Positions 1-10,897 are shown, counted from the first letter of the stretch. The stretch: 20,893 nucleotides of DNA from Silene noctiflora (GCA_009801015.1 VHZZ01005207.1:13741-34633); one strand, 5' to 3'. The notes: a model not told the origin generated them from the letters alone. A program made the numbers and translations.

Positions 1-65
1 CGAAAAAGTGTGCATACTCAATTCAACCCCCCCTTCTTGAGTATTTGGGATCTATAGACTCTTCA
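1..65 (+). mobile_element. Tail of a SIRE/Maximus-type copia LTR inserted in the Ogre-like LTR
   Basis: The first 65 bases end in CA. They resemble the last 60 or so bases of the SIRE-type LTR that ends at 11921: a C-rich run, then GAGTATTTG, then a GACTCTTCA / GAACTCTACA-like terminus. Immediately to the right (66-70) is AGGGG, where sequence shared with the other Ogre-like LTR resumes (6299 onward). I infer that a SIRE-type LTR or element entered this LTR and that AGGGG is one copy of its 5-bp target duplication. The rest lies off the window, so solo or full-length status is unknown. Confidence 0.6.
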
Positions 66-572
66 AGGGGCTTTGCAATGGGTTGAACAAGGTATGAATA
101 CTAGGATTTTGGGGTAGAATATGGGTCGAGATTTCATCAAAAATCGAGTCAAAAAACACGTAGAAAACGAGCCTCAAAATCGCGCATAAGACGGTTGCAA
201 AATCGCTTTAAAAGTTGTTTTTCAAACCAATTTAAAACTACGATATTAAAACCGACTACAAACCTTAAAATCAATATAAAACTAATTTAAGAAATTTACA
301 TTTAGGATTTTTAATAAAACGCAAATTAATAATTTTATATTTAAATCAAAACGATAAAATCTCAAATTAATAAAATAAATCTATTAAAAACCAACTTAAT
401 CAATTAAATTAATTTCATTAATAAAACCGATTAAATAAACTCAAACAGTACCTACATCATAAATCGACCCACAACTGAGCGGAGTTCATTATCAATACAC
501 ATCGTCCTATCATCATCGGGTGCTTGTTGGGTTTTCTATAAATCTCGATATCGACAGATACGGGTATCTACA
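66..572 (-). repeat. Downstream (3') LTR of the Ogre-like element, partial
   Basis: This stretch aligns along its whole length with the inner part of the LTR at 4094-7595, from 6299 to 7595 once the inserted DNA transposon is set aside. On the minus strand it starts TGTAGATACCCG, the mirror of 7595. By eye about 15 differences fall in the first 170 aligned bases (about 9 percent), which suggests insertion several million years ago at usual plant rates. This is a rough hand count. The remainder is cut off at 65 by another LTR and by the window edge. Confidence 0.8.
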
Positions 573-600
573 GAGCCCCACTTTGACTAAGGCTTGGATA
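573..600 (-). other. Polypurine tract beside the downstream LTR
   Basis: Read on the minus strand, the sequence just before the LTR start at 572 is AAAGTGGGGCTC. A purine-rich run next to the 3' LTR is the plus-strand primer of reverse transcription in LTR elements. Together with the primer site at 4073-4090 it fixes the minus orientation. Confidence 0.65.
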
Positions 601-790
601 AGGCGAAAGTCAAACTATACCCCAAGTTTACTCACCTGAGGATTACGCGGGTCGTTTAGGGTCCATTAGACCTGCGTACATAAGCTCGTCGGCCATTAGA
701 AGAGATCGTATCTGAACTATCGGTTCTGGACGCCTTAGACTTGTGAATTTGCTCTTAGTCAATTAATATCTAACTTAATGCTTTATGTGT

Positions 791-868
791 GCTGAAGTGG
801 TAGTGCTAGTGCCGGTGCTGATGTTGGTGCTGCTGCTGGTTGTTGTTGCTATTGTTGGTTATTGGTAT
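791..868. repeat. Degenerate trinucleotide repeat (GTG/GCT/GTT)
   Basis: The plus strand shows a run of imperfect triplets, such as GGTGCTGCTGCTGG followed by TTGTTGTTGCTATTGTTGG. It lies about 220 bp inside the downstream LTR of the Ogre-like element. It could be simple microsatellite growth or the trace of an old low-complexity coding stretch; I cannot tell. Confidence 0.6.
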
Positions 869-1139
869 AGCTCAGTCATGTTGAGCTGCTTTCAGGTGAC
901 GACTAGTTGTGATAAAATTGGGAATCTAATTTGCTTGATTGGGCTCACATAACCCTCAGTTGGCAATGGGTTCTAAAGCGTAATGTTGTAGAGCCCCCAG
1001 TTGATTGTCGATATCTTTGTGATGTTATCAGGTGTACAAACCTGTTAGCAAGAGTGCTTTGATTTTTCAAATGTACCTCTAACAAACTAGTACAGTACTA
1101 TATAAAGTAAAAATGTTTCACATAGTTAAATCACATAAC

Positions 1140-1360
1140 AAAATTTGAAGATAGAATTTGATTTTGATTTCGAAAGTCAGGATTATCGAAGAAAGTTGAT
1201 TATTTTGAAATCATCGAAATTCAAAAGACTTGGATTTGAATTTGAAAGGGCTTGAATTTGAAATTTGAAAGTTGAAAGATTGGAATTCGATTTGAAATGA
1301 GCCTTGAAGTTTGAATTTATGAAAAGTTTAACTTGGATTTGGATGATTTTGAATTCGAGA
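1140..1360. repeat. Degenerate TTTGAATTTGAAA-type repeat
   Basis: Short words such as TTTGAATTTGAAA, GAATTTGAAATTTG and GAATTCGATTTGAAA recur many times without a strict period. This is low-complexity sequence in the interior of the Ogre-like element, with no coding signal. Confidence 0.5.
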
Positions 1361-2320
1361 GACCATAAGACTCTTGATGACTCGAGTACTTGACATTTGG
1401 AAGTGACCGGGGTTGACCCGTATTAGGACAGAATCCTAAGTGTGCAGGAACCTTAGATAAGACGACTGACGTAAGACGTAAATTAAATTGAAAGCGAAAG
1501 GTGTCATAATTCCCCAAGCAAGCCTTTCTCGGAACGCACACCATATCAAGTCGAACATCTTTGCCAACACCGTCAGATAAAACTCATTCTGAAACCTGAA
1601 GATTACTCATCCGATTTAGATCCTCATCCTAATCTATATCGAATACTAAGACTGACTCGGTTGAAGGTGGCTTGATTTGGACTTAGTTAAGACACTTAAG
1701 AAATCGACAAGATGAATGGTGGATGGATGGATTGAAGCCCTTATTCTGAAGGATTGTCTACGTCTTCGCATGGAAAGAAATCAAATCCGATGTAGTTTGA
1801 ATTAAGTGCATAAGAATGGTTCTAAGTTTTTGTTTGTGTGTACACACCTAAAGGTTTCTTCTAGAGTAGTTGGCGATATCTCGTTTTAGCCTGCAAGGTA
1901 CCGTTAAATTCCGTGTTTAGGGTTGGTGTAAAAGGCTTTGATGCATTGGGATGTGGACCTTGGTAATAAGGGGTTTGAATGGTGAACCATCACTCTGGAG
2001 GTCTATTTTATGGTTCTTAGGCCAATAGGTTATGGCTGCTGATGCGGTTGGAAATGGTATCTCGGGTTTGATGGAAACTGAGTGCAAATGGGTTAGAAGA
2101 GCGATTTGGGTTCAAATTTCCATGTCTGGATCCAATAGGCTTGGGTGTATTGACAAAATCCAAATGAATCCTCAAAAATCCCTGACTATTTCCCTATGAT
2201 TGTCCTGAGAAGGACTTAGGGTGTCGAAGGCTATCGATTGTGTTAGTTGACCGCTCCGGCTTTTCATTTGAATTTGATCATGATGTGATTGTTACTGACT
2301 TTTGTCTTATACAACTTTGG

Positions 2321-2432
2321 CATTTTTCTTTATACTTTTTCCTTATTTTTTTTCTTTTGCATTTTCTATTTTTTTTTTTCCTTTTTTTTTGCCCTTTTTT
2401 CCTTTTCTTTTGCATTTTTCTTTTTTTTATTT
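2321..2432. repeat. Long pyrimidine tract (A/G-rich on the element's sense strand)
   Basis: About 110 bases on the plus strand are almost all T and C with a few interruptions, including TTTTGCATTTTCTATT-like words that occur twice. On the element's sense (minus) strand this is a purine-rich tract. The phenylalanine-rich open frames across it on the plus strand are composition artefacts. Confidence 0.7.
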
Positions 2433-3119
2433 GTCACTTGAAAAATTTGAGCTTCACCAATCGGTTGGGGTCAATACTAACATAGGTCGGTCATTTCTCT
2501 CTTTTAGATGGAATGATTTTGTGTGGAATGGGCTTGCCTTCTGTCATAGATATGAGAAATAGGGAAGAAGTCTGATTTCGTCATAGGATCATCTAAGGGC
2601 TTGTCTTAAGCACTGATTTTGATGGAGGTTTTCTACCACCAGACATGGAATAGGTAAAGGAAACAAACATAGGATCCTAGTATACCTTACCATTTAAAAT
2701 GGGACATACTCTTACCCAAGGGACACCTTTGAGTGTGTTGTGCATTTTGAATTGATTTGATGATTGAAATGAAAACGAAAACGTAATCAATTTCATTGAT
2801 ATTGAAAGGAGTTTGACATAATTGCAGGAAAACAAATCTTAGACTCGACTAGGACTAAGACTCGAATTTAAATTCCGACTTGTAATTGTCAACCTCGGTT
2901 TTGAAATTTTCTCTTTTCAAGGATTGACTCAAATCCTCGGTTTGAAAATTGGCCCACTTTCATACTGCTTGACTCAGAACTACGCAACTCGAGTTCAGAA
3001 ATCGACCGGGTTTTTACGCTACTTGTAAACTGTTAGAGAATTCACTCTATTTAACGACCCGGGATGCAAATGGACTGTACCGGATTGGACACGAACAGAC
3101 TCCGAAATGAACAACATGG

Positions 3120-3280
3120 TCTTAGACCCAAATAGACATCGACTTGACAAAATATTCGACTCACGTTTTGATTTAGACATTGACTTGGTTTAGACTTGAC
3201 TCAACAAAAGGTTCGACTTACATTTTGACTTGAGAATCGACTCAGCTTAGACTCGACTTAGCTTAGACTCGGTGTGAATA
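3120..3280. repeat. Degenerate GACTCGACTTAG-type repeat
   Basis: Words such as GACTTGACTCAAC, GACTCAGCTTAGACTCG and GACTTAGCTTAGACTCG repeat several times, clearest at 3180-3275, and related GACTCG words scatter further to either side. The copies are imperfect and the period is loose, so this looks like an old tandem array in the interior of the Ogre-like element. Confidence 0.5.
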
Positions 3281-4072
3281 ACTCGTGCTTGGACCAAACA
3301 TGGTCCATAGGTTTGTGAAAAAACGCCCTATTGACCCTAGGGAGATGTTTTGCGTGGTTCGACTCAGACCAAGTGGTCAACATATATGACTCAAACCCAG
3401 GAGTGAGCTTGGGTGACCCACATGGGTCGTGTGCTAAGGCATGGTTCACCTGAACCTAAGACATGGCTAAGAACATGACTCAAAACATGTTCCATGTTTG
3501 GGTTTGGTTTGACAATTTTTAAAACGGTTTCAAAAATGAGAGGATTGAATTTAAAATGAGGTTTTAAATGGGCAGCATGCCTGCTATAAAAGGGCTCATT
3601 TTGGTCGAAAATTCTAACCTTAAACTTTGGCAGCATCCCGACTTTAAAACATGCTTTTTCCAAAAGGGATAGTTTGAAAGACAGTTTTGAAATGGTGCTT
3701 GAAACTTTCAAAAATGACTCGAGAATACCAACCATACACATTGTCATTCGCATATTAGGTATGAATGCATGAGCCTAGACTCGACTAAGTCTCGGTCGAT
3801 CTTCTAATTTGAGTATATGCCAATGATCCCACTTCATCAAAGAAGTCAAGTCCCCCATAATCCCGTAGCAATATGGTAGAACAAGTACTTGAATATTCAG
3901 TAAAGACCACTTGATACTTAAATCGGGCATAGTGTACGTCATCTCCTTACCTTGAAATCATCCCAAGGGGGAGATGGTCTGATCCTAAAGTCTCAATTGG
4001 GGTTATGCATGCAAATGTAAACAAATACTAATTCATTAGGTAGCCATCATTTAACTTTTCAAGTTACACTAC

Positions 4073-4090
4073 TCCCCAACGGAGTCGCCA
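4073..4090 (-). other. Primer binding site, tRNA-Arg type
   Basis: The plus strand reads TCCCCAACGGAGTCGCCA, which looks like the 3' end of a plant tRNA-Arg (acceptor-stem GGAGTCG plus CCA) with about one difference in the T-arm. The minus strand can therefore pair with that tRNA. It sits three bases inside the LTR end at 4094, the position expected for priming of minus-strand DNA. Use of tRNA-Arg is known for Ogre elements. This is a primer site, not a tRNA gene. Confidence 0.8.
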
Positions 4091-5754
4091 AAATGTGGAT
4101 GTGGGTATTTGTATCCACGGGGGTTTAGAAAAAGGAGTCACCATTAAGTTTCAAGGAAAACTCGGAAACCGTTTTAGGGAAAAAGGTTTGTGTGTGGTAC
4201 GTGTTAGGAAGTCCGTTAATAAGACACCTAATTCCGCCCGTCGCAATGACAGACTCTACTTAGAAAAATGATGGCTAGTCGAATGAATTGTATTTGTTGA
4301 AGTGTAAACAATGTTTTAAACCCTATCATGTGAATTGGTTTCTATGTCGATTTAATGCAATTAACTTCGTCGAATTAGTTTAGCATGTGAGTTTATTTAA
4401 ACTAACTACTATAAACAAACAAAGAAGAAGGATTAAGAGATGTTCTTACTCTTACCATAAGACGGATTAACAAACGTTAGTGGTTAGTTAAAATACAACA
4501 CAAATTACAAACAATATAAATTAAAAGCTGAAATTAATTAAGCAAATTAAGTTAAAAGTTGAACAAATATTATCAAATAAGAAAAGTAAATTAAAATACA
4601 TTCTGTACAGACCCGTGCATTACACAGATCTGGAATTTCGAAACAAGTCAGATTCGATCCGTGCACTGCATGGGTTTCTCGCAAACACAATGTTAATTAC
4701 AAAACAAATACTAAATCAATGAATTAAATCATGAAAATTTACCTAAATGAAATTTACAAATTATAAGTCTGGAAAAACATCACAAATTAAGTTTTACATA
4801 ATTAAAACCAGATAAAAACAAATCAGATCTATTTACGTATTAAATAATCAAATACATAAACTAAACATGCGAAAAATCACAAAAACAAATAAAACATGAC
4901 AAATCCAGCAAGAATCTCATTCTAACTAATTTAAACATCAATAATTTTGAATTGATCATCAAAATTAAAATTATGCCATAAATCATTCACGATTAATCAT
5001 TAAAACATGCTTAAACAAAATAAAAACTAAATAATCTAAATCAATTACCAAAAACACATTAACACGCATGATTAGTAAATATAGACAAGATAAATATCAA
5101 CCAAAATACACATGAAGAAATTAGATACACAAAAAACTAAACAATGTTTAAATTAATAAACGAAATAAAATAAAAAGCGATAAAACAAACGAAATTAGAA
5201 ACGATAAAAAAAACGAAGGAATGAGAAGGATAATTTTGCACCCTCAACTTACATGTATGACGGACTTCGTTCCAGGTCGATGAATGAAGGTTTGGATGAA
5301 GGTACGTCTTCGACGATTTTCAAATAAGACAAAGTTTCGATTTTTAAAGTTGATTTTAAAAAGTCAATTCGAGGTTTTTATACCTCTCGCGCAATAGTTT
5401 TCAAATCGTCACCACGGGTTCGTTTCTCAACAAAAATTTTGATCTGAAAGATGTTTTGGAATCGTGGGACTCCAAAATTTTGATATTTAGCAAAAAAAAA
5501 ACAGAAGTGAAAACGACTTTAAATTAGCTAAAAACGAGCCGAAACAGACCTGGTCTAAAACAAGAACTTTAGTAACGATTTTAACAAATTAATTCTCAAA
5601 TATTTATTATAATTCGTTTTGAAGGTTGTGAATGATTTATGGATTAGTTAGGATTATTGTGGTTGTTTCTTACGTAAGGTATTGCACCAGAAAAGCTAGG
5701 ATTTTGATGGTTTTCGATGTGTATGAGATGTGTGTTTGTATGGAGAAAAGACTT

Positions 5755-5764
5755 GGTATTTATA
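5755..5764 (-). promoter_or_regulatory. TATA box of the Ogre-like LTR
   Basis: On the minus strand the sequence is ACTATAAATACC, a near-ideal plant TATA box, followed downstream by a CA-rich leader. Its place in the LTR leaves about 1.07 kb of U3 (insert removed) and about 1.65 kb of R-U5. Activity cannot be judged from sequence. Confidence 0.55.
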
Positions 5765-6636
5765 GTGTATGGCAAGGAGGATGTAAGGGCTCGGTTATGA
5801 GGTTTGTGTAGGACTCATATAGAAGGATATTTCTTGAGGTTTAAGGCAAAGAATATGCACGGAGTAAGAATAGGAAATATCGAAAGATATTTGCGGGTTT
5901 TCGGTAAGTAGTAAATGTTATTCGGTTTTGGCAAGGATTAGGGCTTCGTCTGGCAAGGATTAGGGGAGATATTAGAATCTTGGAAGCTAAGGAAGTAAGT
6001 GGATCGGTGGTAGCTCGAGGGGTGGCTCGCAAAACAGGCCGGAACGGTGGAACACGGGACCTCCTATTTCAGCTCTCGAGTCAATGGGTTACGGGGATGT
6101 TTACTTGAGTTTAGGATGTGGTTCAGGTGAGGTGAATGCATGGGATTAGGTCTAGTATGGTGGGTCAGGTTAGGTGAGGAGCTTAGGTCGAATGGCGGTG
6201 AGTTTTGGTCGAATTTGGTGCGAGTATAGGTGCTGGAAAACAGAGGACTACGGGCTGCTAGGGGGGCTGTTTGGAACGATATTTTAGAGGGCTTTGTGAG
6301 GGGATTTGTAATGGGTTGAATGGGGTTTGAAGACTAGTCTTGGGATGTATAATATGTCTCGAGATTGCATCGAAAATCGAGTCTAAAAGCACGTAGAAAA
6401 CGAGTCTCAAAATCACGCATAAGACGGTCGCAAAATCGCTTTAAATGTTAATTTTTCAAACCAATTAAAAATACAATCTTAAAACCAACTTAAAACCTTG
6501 AAATCAACTTTAAAATTAATTTAAGAAATTTACATTTAGGATTTAAAATAAAAGAAAATCTCATTTTTGTTTTATTTTTAATAAACGCAAATTAACAATT
6601 TTAGATTAAAATCGAGATGGTAAAATTTCAAATTAA

Positions 6637-7403
6637 TAAAATAAAGGATGGCGATAGAGCGACACCCGGTGGCACTGAATTTCGGCGCCACCATAACTAA
6701 AAAAATAAAACAAAAATAAAATAAAAAGTTAGTATTCAATTTTGCGCCAAAGTTTAAGGGATAGAAATGTAAATTAGCATCCATTGAATTAAAATAGACT
6801 AACTAATCTATCTTATCTCTTACAGTATGTTTATATTTCTCTATCTCTTGCCCAGAAAAAAAAATTCGTAACATTTAACCTAATATGCATTATATATCCT
6901 TGATCAATAACAACGTCTTAATCGTGATTAATCAGTTATACAACTTAGTAAGAAGGTGAAAATATAATACAATTACCTCGAATGGAATTAAAATATTTGT
7001 CGAATGTATTATATTTTGAATGTATTATATTTGATTTTGGTAATTTAATCTACCCTATTGTGAATTTCATTGTTTGATTTTAAAGCCATGGATTCGATGA
7101 TCTTCCATTGGAAATGAAGCTTCTGATTACATTCAAACAATGGAAGACAATAAAGTAATCAGTAATTTGGTCTCAGTTATAACTAAAAAGTATTTTAGTT
7201 AATTTCCTCTAAAAATCTTTTAAATATTGTTGTAACTAATAATTATATATTTGTAATTGCTAAATTACCCTTGATCATTAATTAATTTGAAGTTCAAATT
7301 TTAGGTGGAAAAATGAAAATATAACAAGCAATTTACAGTTATGTCCCCGGTGGTACTTAGATTGAGTACCATCCAGTGGCCCCATCTCATTTTCCTAAAA
7401 AAA
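6637..7403. mobile_element. Non-autonomous DNA transposon (MITE-like, possibly Mutator-like), 750 bp
   Basis: The other LTR copy has an uninterrupted AATAAAATAAATCTATT site. Here that site is split by about 750 bp, from GGATGGCG at 6646 to TTTTCC at 7395. The flanks TAAAATAAA (6637-6645) and TAAAAAAA (7396-7403) fit a 9-bp target duplication that lost one base; 9 bp would point to the Mutator superfamily. The termini are weakly inverted: each end has GGA at the tip and a block like CCGGTGGCACTGAAT against CTGGATGGTACTCAAT further in. Each end also holds a small hairpin (GGTGGC/GCCACC on the left, GGTGGTACT/AGTACCATCC on the right). There is no transposase frame; the interior is AT-rich. Confidence 0.6.
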
Positions 7404-7599
7404 TCTATTACAACTGATTTAATTAATTAAATTAATTTCATTAATAAAACCGATTAAATAAACTCAAACCGTACCTACATCTCAAATCGCCCCGCAACTA
7501 AGCGGAGTCCATTGTCAATACACATCGTCTTATCATCATCGGGTGCTTGTTGTATTTTCTATAAATCCCGATATCGACAAAAACGCGTATCTACACAAC

Positions 7600-8250
7600 A
7601 TAGACGAGAAGATAAATAGAATGGGAATTTTATTCTAGAGAGAAAGTGAAGGATTCGAAAGAGATTGAGTGATACCATAAGAGAGTAGATAATTTTTCAA
7701 TTCATTGTACCATGCTCAAGGAGCTTGTTTAAGCCGTAGATTGCTTTAGAAAGTCTGCAGACATAATTACGAAAAGAGGAATTGAGAAAATCTGGAGGCT
7801 GAAAGATAAAGACCATTTCATATAACATACCTTTGAGGAATGCATTATTTATATCGATTTTCATGAAGGACCAACCACGAATGAGTGCAAGGGATAGAAT
7901 GAGGCGCACCGTGACGGGTTTGATGACGGGACCAAATGTCTCAAAATAATCAACACCCGGCCTTTGATGAAGGCCCTTTAACTACAAGACGAGGATTATA
8001 CATTTGAATGGTATTATCCAGGTTATATTTAACCCGAAAAAACCATTTTCAACCGACAACATTATAAGATTTATCGGGAGGGACAAGAGTGTGTGTCCTA
8101 TATGCAAGGAAAGGCAAGTATTCTTCGGCTATGGCAGCTTGCCATTTAGGGTCGGAGAGCACTGTTTTCAGCATGACAGGGGGAGGGGGAGAATTGGAAA
8201 GATGAACTAATTTAGCATATTTGGGATTGAGAGCTCTAATGTTATTCATA
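7600..8250 (-). pseudogene. Copia reverse transcriptase remnant
   Basis: The translated minus strand gives the RT N-terminal region of copia elements: DPKW and ALL-PP-like linker words, then FGPVIKP, the LILSLALIRGW helix, KIDINNAFLKG (the first RT aspartate motif) and KAIYGL. The YVDD end of the domain would lie left of the Ogre-like element, outside the window. It is decayed and broken. Confidence 0.8.
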
Positions 8251-8908
8251 AGTCATGTGCTTCCACGGGAAGGGGGAGCATTGGTATTGAACGACGCATT
8301 GTCAGGTGGTGTGGGTACATGAGGGGCGGAGTGCGAGGGTCCTGACTCCAAGGTGTGAGGATGAGAGCCATGGGGCAAGCCAGGGGGTGTACCAGGGGGC
8401 GTGTTAGGAGAGGCATTAGTTGCCAAAGGACATAGGAGAATAGGGATGGACATCAAACACCATTGACTAGGTGAGCATGTCGAGGGGGCAGGTGCATCAG
8501 GACACAAGGTAGAATAGAGAAAAGTCGAGTCGAGAAACTTGACATGTCGCGAAGTGTAAAGTTTATTAGTGGTAGGATCGAGGCAATAAAGGGCGTTGGG
8601 TAGAAAAGTACCCAACAAAGATATAGCGAATCGATTTCGGGTCAAGTTTGTGCTTTGTATAGGGGCGTAGCGACGGGTCATAAAGGCAACCAAAACTACG
8701 CAATTTATGATAATTGGAGGATACACCAAAGAGTTTAGTTTAGGGAGCAACATTGTTGATGGTGGGAGTGGGCATACGATTAATATGATAGAAAGGTGAC
8801 AAATGTATAAGTCCAATATGTAGAGGGAAAGGAGGCGTGATTTCAGAGAAAGACTTATTTCGACAATATGACGATGTCATCTTTCAGTGATGCCATTGTG
8901 TTCGGGAG
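8250..8908 (-). pseudogene. Copia integrase C-terminal region and proline-rich linker
   Basis: A minus-strand frame (8253-8816) contains LDPTTNKLYTSRHVKF, the conserved patch downstream of the copia integrase core, then a serine/proline-rich linker. TPEHNG, part of the integrase core, lies just upstream (higher coordinates). It is broken. Confidence 0.75.
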
Positions 8909-9176
8909 TACGATGTTGACCCTAGGTCTTAATAGGTTTTGAAGCATGTTAAGTTACCGTTTTATTTCTAAGTTATTTTATTTATGCTTTTATGAGCTTG
9001 GTATGTTTTGGAGTGTTTATTGTTTTATGAACTCAAGCTTGATTCAAGAGAAGCATATATGACGATGAACAAAGTCAAAGGTTACATCTATGATGTCGTC
9101 ACCAAGTCCTAGAAATAAGTTAAGGACATATTTTGTAAAAGAGTATCTTAGAACTATGCACAAAGTCAAACTGACG

Positions 9177-9285
9177 TTGAGGGAACGGTGTCCTCGTTTG
9201 AGGGAACGGTTACCTCAAGTGTTGAAGAACTATGTCATATCTTAAGGGAATGATATCCTCATTTGAAGAGACCGTCTCCTTGCGA
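9177..9285 (+). repeat. GGGAACGGT repeats in the SIRE-type LTR U3
   Basis: Four imperfect copies of a TTGAGGGAACGGTNNCCTC-like word start near 9177, 9197, 9241 and 9262. Each carries a small inverted repeat (GAGG...CCTC). They lie about 500 bp upstream of the TATA box in what should be U3, so they may be promoter modules. Confidence 0.55.
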
Positions 9286-9783
9286 CCTGCTGAAGTTTGA
9301 GTTTTATTTGTTTTCTAAAAACTCTTTTAATTTGTTTTGATTATTTATTTCAAAACCATATTATCTAGTTTTGTTTTTGGATACTCAATTAGATTAAAAT
9401 CTAAGCTTGTATATGTTTTGGAAAAAAGATTTCATTATATCTTGTTTACAAGATATTGTAGAATCTTTCAGCAAAAGATACATTAAGATTTAGTTTCTAT
9501 CTAAACAAGAATATTATCTTCTAAAAGATATTCTTTATCGTGGAAACTATTTTCCATAAAACCCTTAATCAAATTTGTTAAGATTCTCTGTGATATTTTT
9601 CGGTTATACTTTCATAAAATATGATTTATACTTTACTCTTTCTAAATCTATTTTTGGCCAAGATATTTTAGAAATGATTATTTTTTATTATTTTATGAAA
9701 ATCTAGATTTGGAGTGTGCATCAACGCAAGCACACGAGAAACCTTAATTCGAAATATTTATGGTGTTTACCCGTGTGTGCCTC

Positions 9784-9791
9784 TATATATA
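9784..9791 (+). promoter_or_regulatory. TATA box of the SIRE-type LTR
   Basis: TATATATA follows a C/T-rich stretch in plus orientation, about 870 bp inside the LTR. It agrees with the plus orientation given by the LTR-end words. Whether it is active cannot be seen. Confidence 0.5.
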
Positions 9792-10897
9792 CGTTTCATC
9801 TCCAAACCTAGATGATACACAACTTGAGTAACATTCTTGATTGATTAAATTGACATTTTGCAAAATCATTTTCCGTTTCTTTAAGCTTTGGTCTTAATCG
9901 TTTCTTTTGCAAATTATTTTTGAAAGTTGTGTCTTTAAACTACGTACTTTTCGTGTCAAAAGTTTATCTTTAAAAGTGTGAACATGTGTCGCAACCTATC
10001 AAAAATAAATTACCCTAGCAACAACAAAATAATGTAGTATTTAGGGGTCGAATCCACAGAGAGGCGGGAGTTGCAAATTTAGTTGTTATGGATAGAATTT
10101 TATCTCGAGTGGTCACAAGTTATGAAGATGATTGGTTTAGTTCGAGTAAAGTAGAAATATAAAATGCAAACAATGAAAATATAAAATGCAAAAATATAAA
10201 ATAGAAAGCGTCTAGGGAATTGGTTCGTAAATGCATATCGATATCTAATCAGTTGTTAACTAATGGTCACAAGTAATCATCTAGGCCTAACGATACCCAG
10301 CTTTCACTTTTAGCATCGGCCTTAAATAGGGTTCTAACAAGCTTTCGCTATGAGCTAGGTCGATCTACTACGCATGTTAAGTTCTAATACATTTCCGTGT
10401 CTCTCGACTTATAGAAAGTATAACGGGTTTAGTTTAAGATTGTGGCCACCAAACGTAAACTAACGTAACATAACAAACATGGTAGAAATGACAAGAGAGC
10501 AACCAAATTAACAACTTGTTTATTATCGATTATACAAGACTCCCATAATCTTTAGACTAGGAAATTAGTTACTCATATTAAAAATATAAAGTAAAATAAA
10601 ACTTGTAAATGAAATATAAACTTAAATAAACAACATAAATGAAATGATAAACTATAACGAATTACCGTGAAGGAAATGTAAGGAACATGAAGAGAATGAG
10701 ATGCTTGAACATGAGGATTAAATAAACTTGAATTGAATTTCAAATGTTGAACGATTGAAATGTATTACAACTAAAAACCGAAATGTATAAAATTTTATTT
10801 AATGAAATGAAAGAAAAACTAAGGACTTCTAGGACTAAATGATCAGATTCAGAGAGAATAAGATCCTCCTGACACACCCCGACATTGTGTGTGTGCT

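Larger units (their letters stand above)
573..4093 (-). other. Non-coding interior of the Ogre-like element
   Basis: This 3.5-kb interior has no reading frame that I can match to gag, protease, RT, RNase H or integrase on either strand. It holds low-complexity blocks instead: GTTGCT-like trinucleotide sequence (791-868), TTTGAATTTGAAA-like sequence (about 1140-1360), a long pyrimidine tract (2321-2432) and degenerate GACTCGACTTAG-like sequence (about 3120-3280). The longest minus-strand frame (3391-3753, 120 codons) shows no motif I know. LARD elements of plants typically have such long, structured, non-coding interiors. Confidence 0.7.
66..7595 (-). mobile_element. Ogre/Tat-like LTR element, non-coding (LARD type)
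   Basis: This is a Ty3/gypsy-related element on the minus strand. The parts seen are the upstream LTR (4094-7595), a tRNA-Arg-type primer site (4073-4090), an interior of about 3.5 kb without recognisable gag or pol (573-4093), a polypurine tract next to 573, and part of the downstream LTR (66-572). Paired LTRs, primer site and polypurine tract give the orientation. The tRNA-Arg primer and LTRs of about 2.7 kb fit the Ogre branch of Tat elements; the missing coding capacity makes it a large retrotransposon derivative, dependent on proteins from elsewhere. It lies within the minus-strand copia remains: CAACA (7596-7600) should be one target-duplication copy, with its partner left of the window. 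Confidence 0.75.
4094..7595 (-). repeat. Upstream (5') LTR of the Ogre-like element
   Basis: On the minus strand the LTR starts TGTAGATACGCG at 7595 and ends CATCCACA at 4094, so it has TG...CA ends. It spans 3502 bp, of which about 760 bp is an inserted DNA transposon plus its target duplication, leaving about 2.74 kb of LTR. The stretch 6299-7595 matches the partial downstream LTR at 66-572. A TATA box on the minus strand at 5755-5764 divides it into U3 (toward 7595) and R-U5 (toward 4094). The AT-rich part at 4430-5220 has no gene. Confidence 0.8.

Noticed and set aside
2240-2562. Phenylalanine-rich open frames, membrane-protein-like
   Set aside because: They are translations of the T/C tract in the Ogre-like interior; no conserved domain, and composition alone explains the hydrophobic run.
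3258-3753. Two minus-strand frames of 63 and 120 codons
   Set aside because: On the element's sense strand but without any gag, pol or host motif, and with no similarity that I can recognise; chance frames are likely.
4073-4090. tRNA-Arg gene fragment
   Set aside because: Only the 3' end of the tRNA is matched, next to an LTR; it is a primer binding site.
5841-6032. Minus-strand frame of 63 codons
   Set aside because: It lies within the U3 of the Ogre-like LTR and shows no known motif.
8004-8210. Plus-strand frame of 68 codons
   Set aside because: It is antisense to the copia RT/linker remnant, which explains the sequence.
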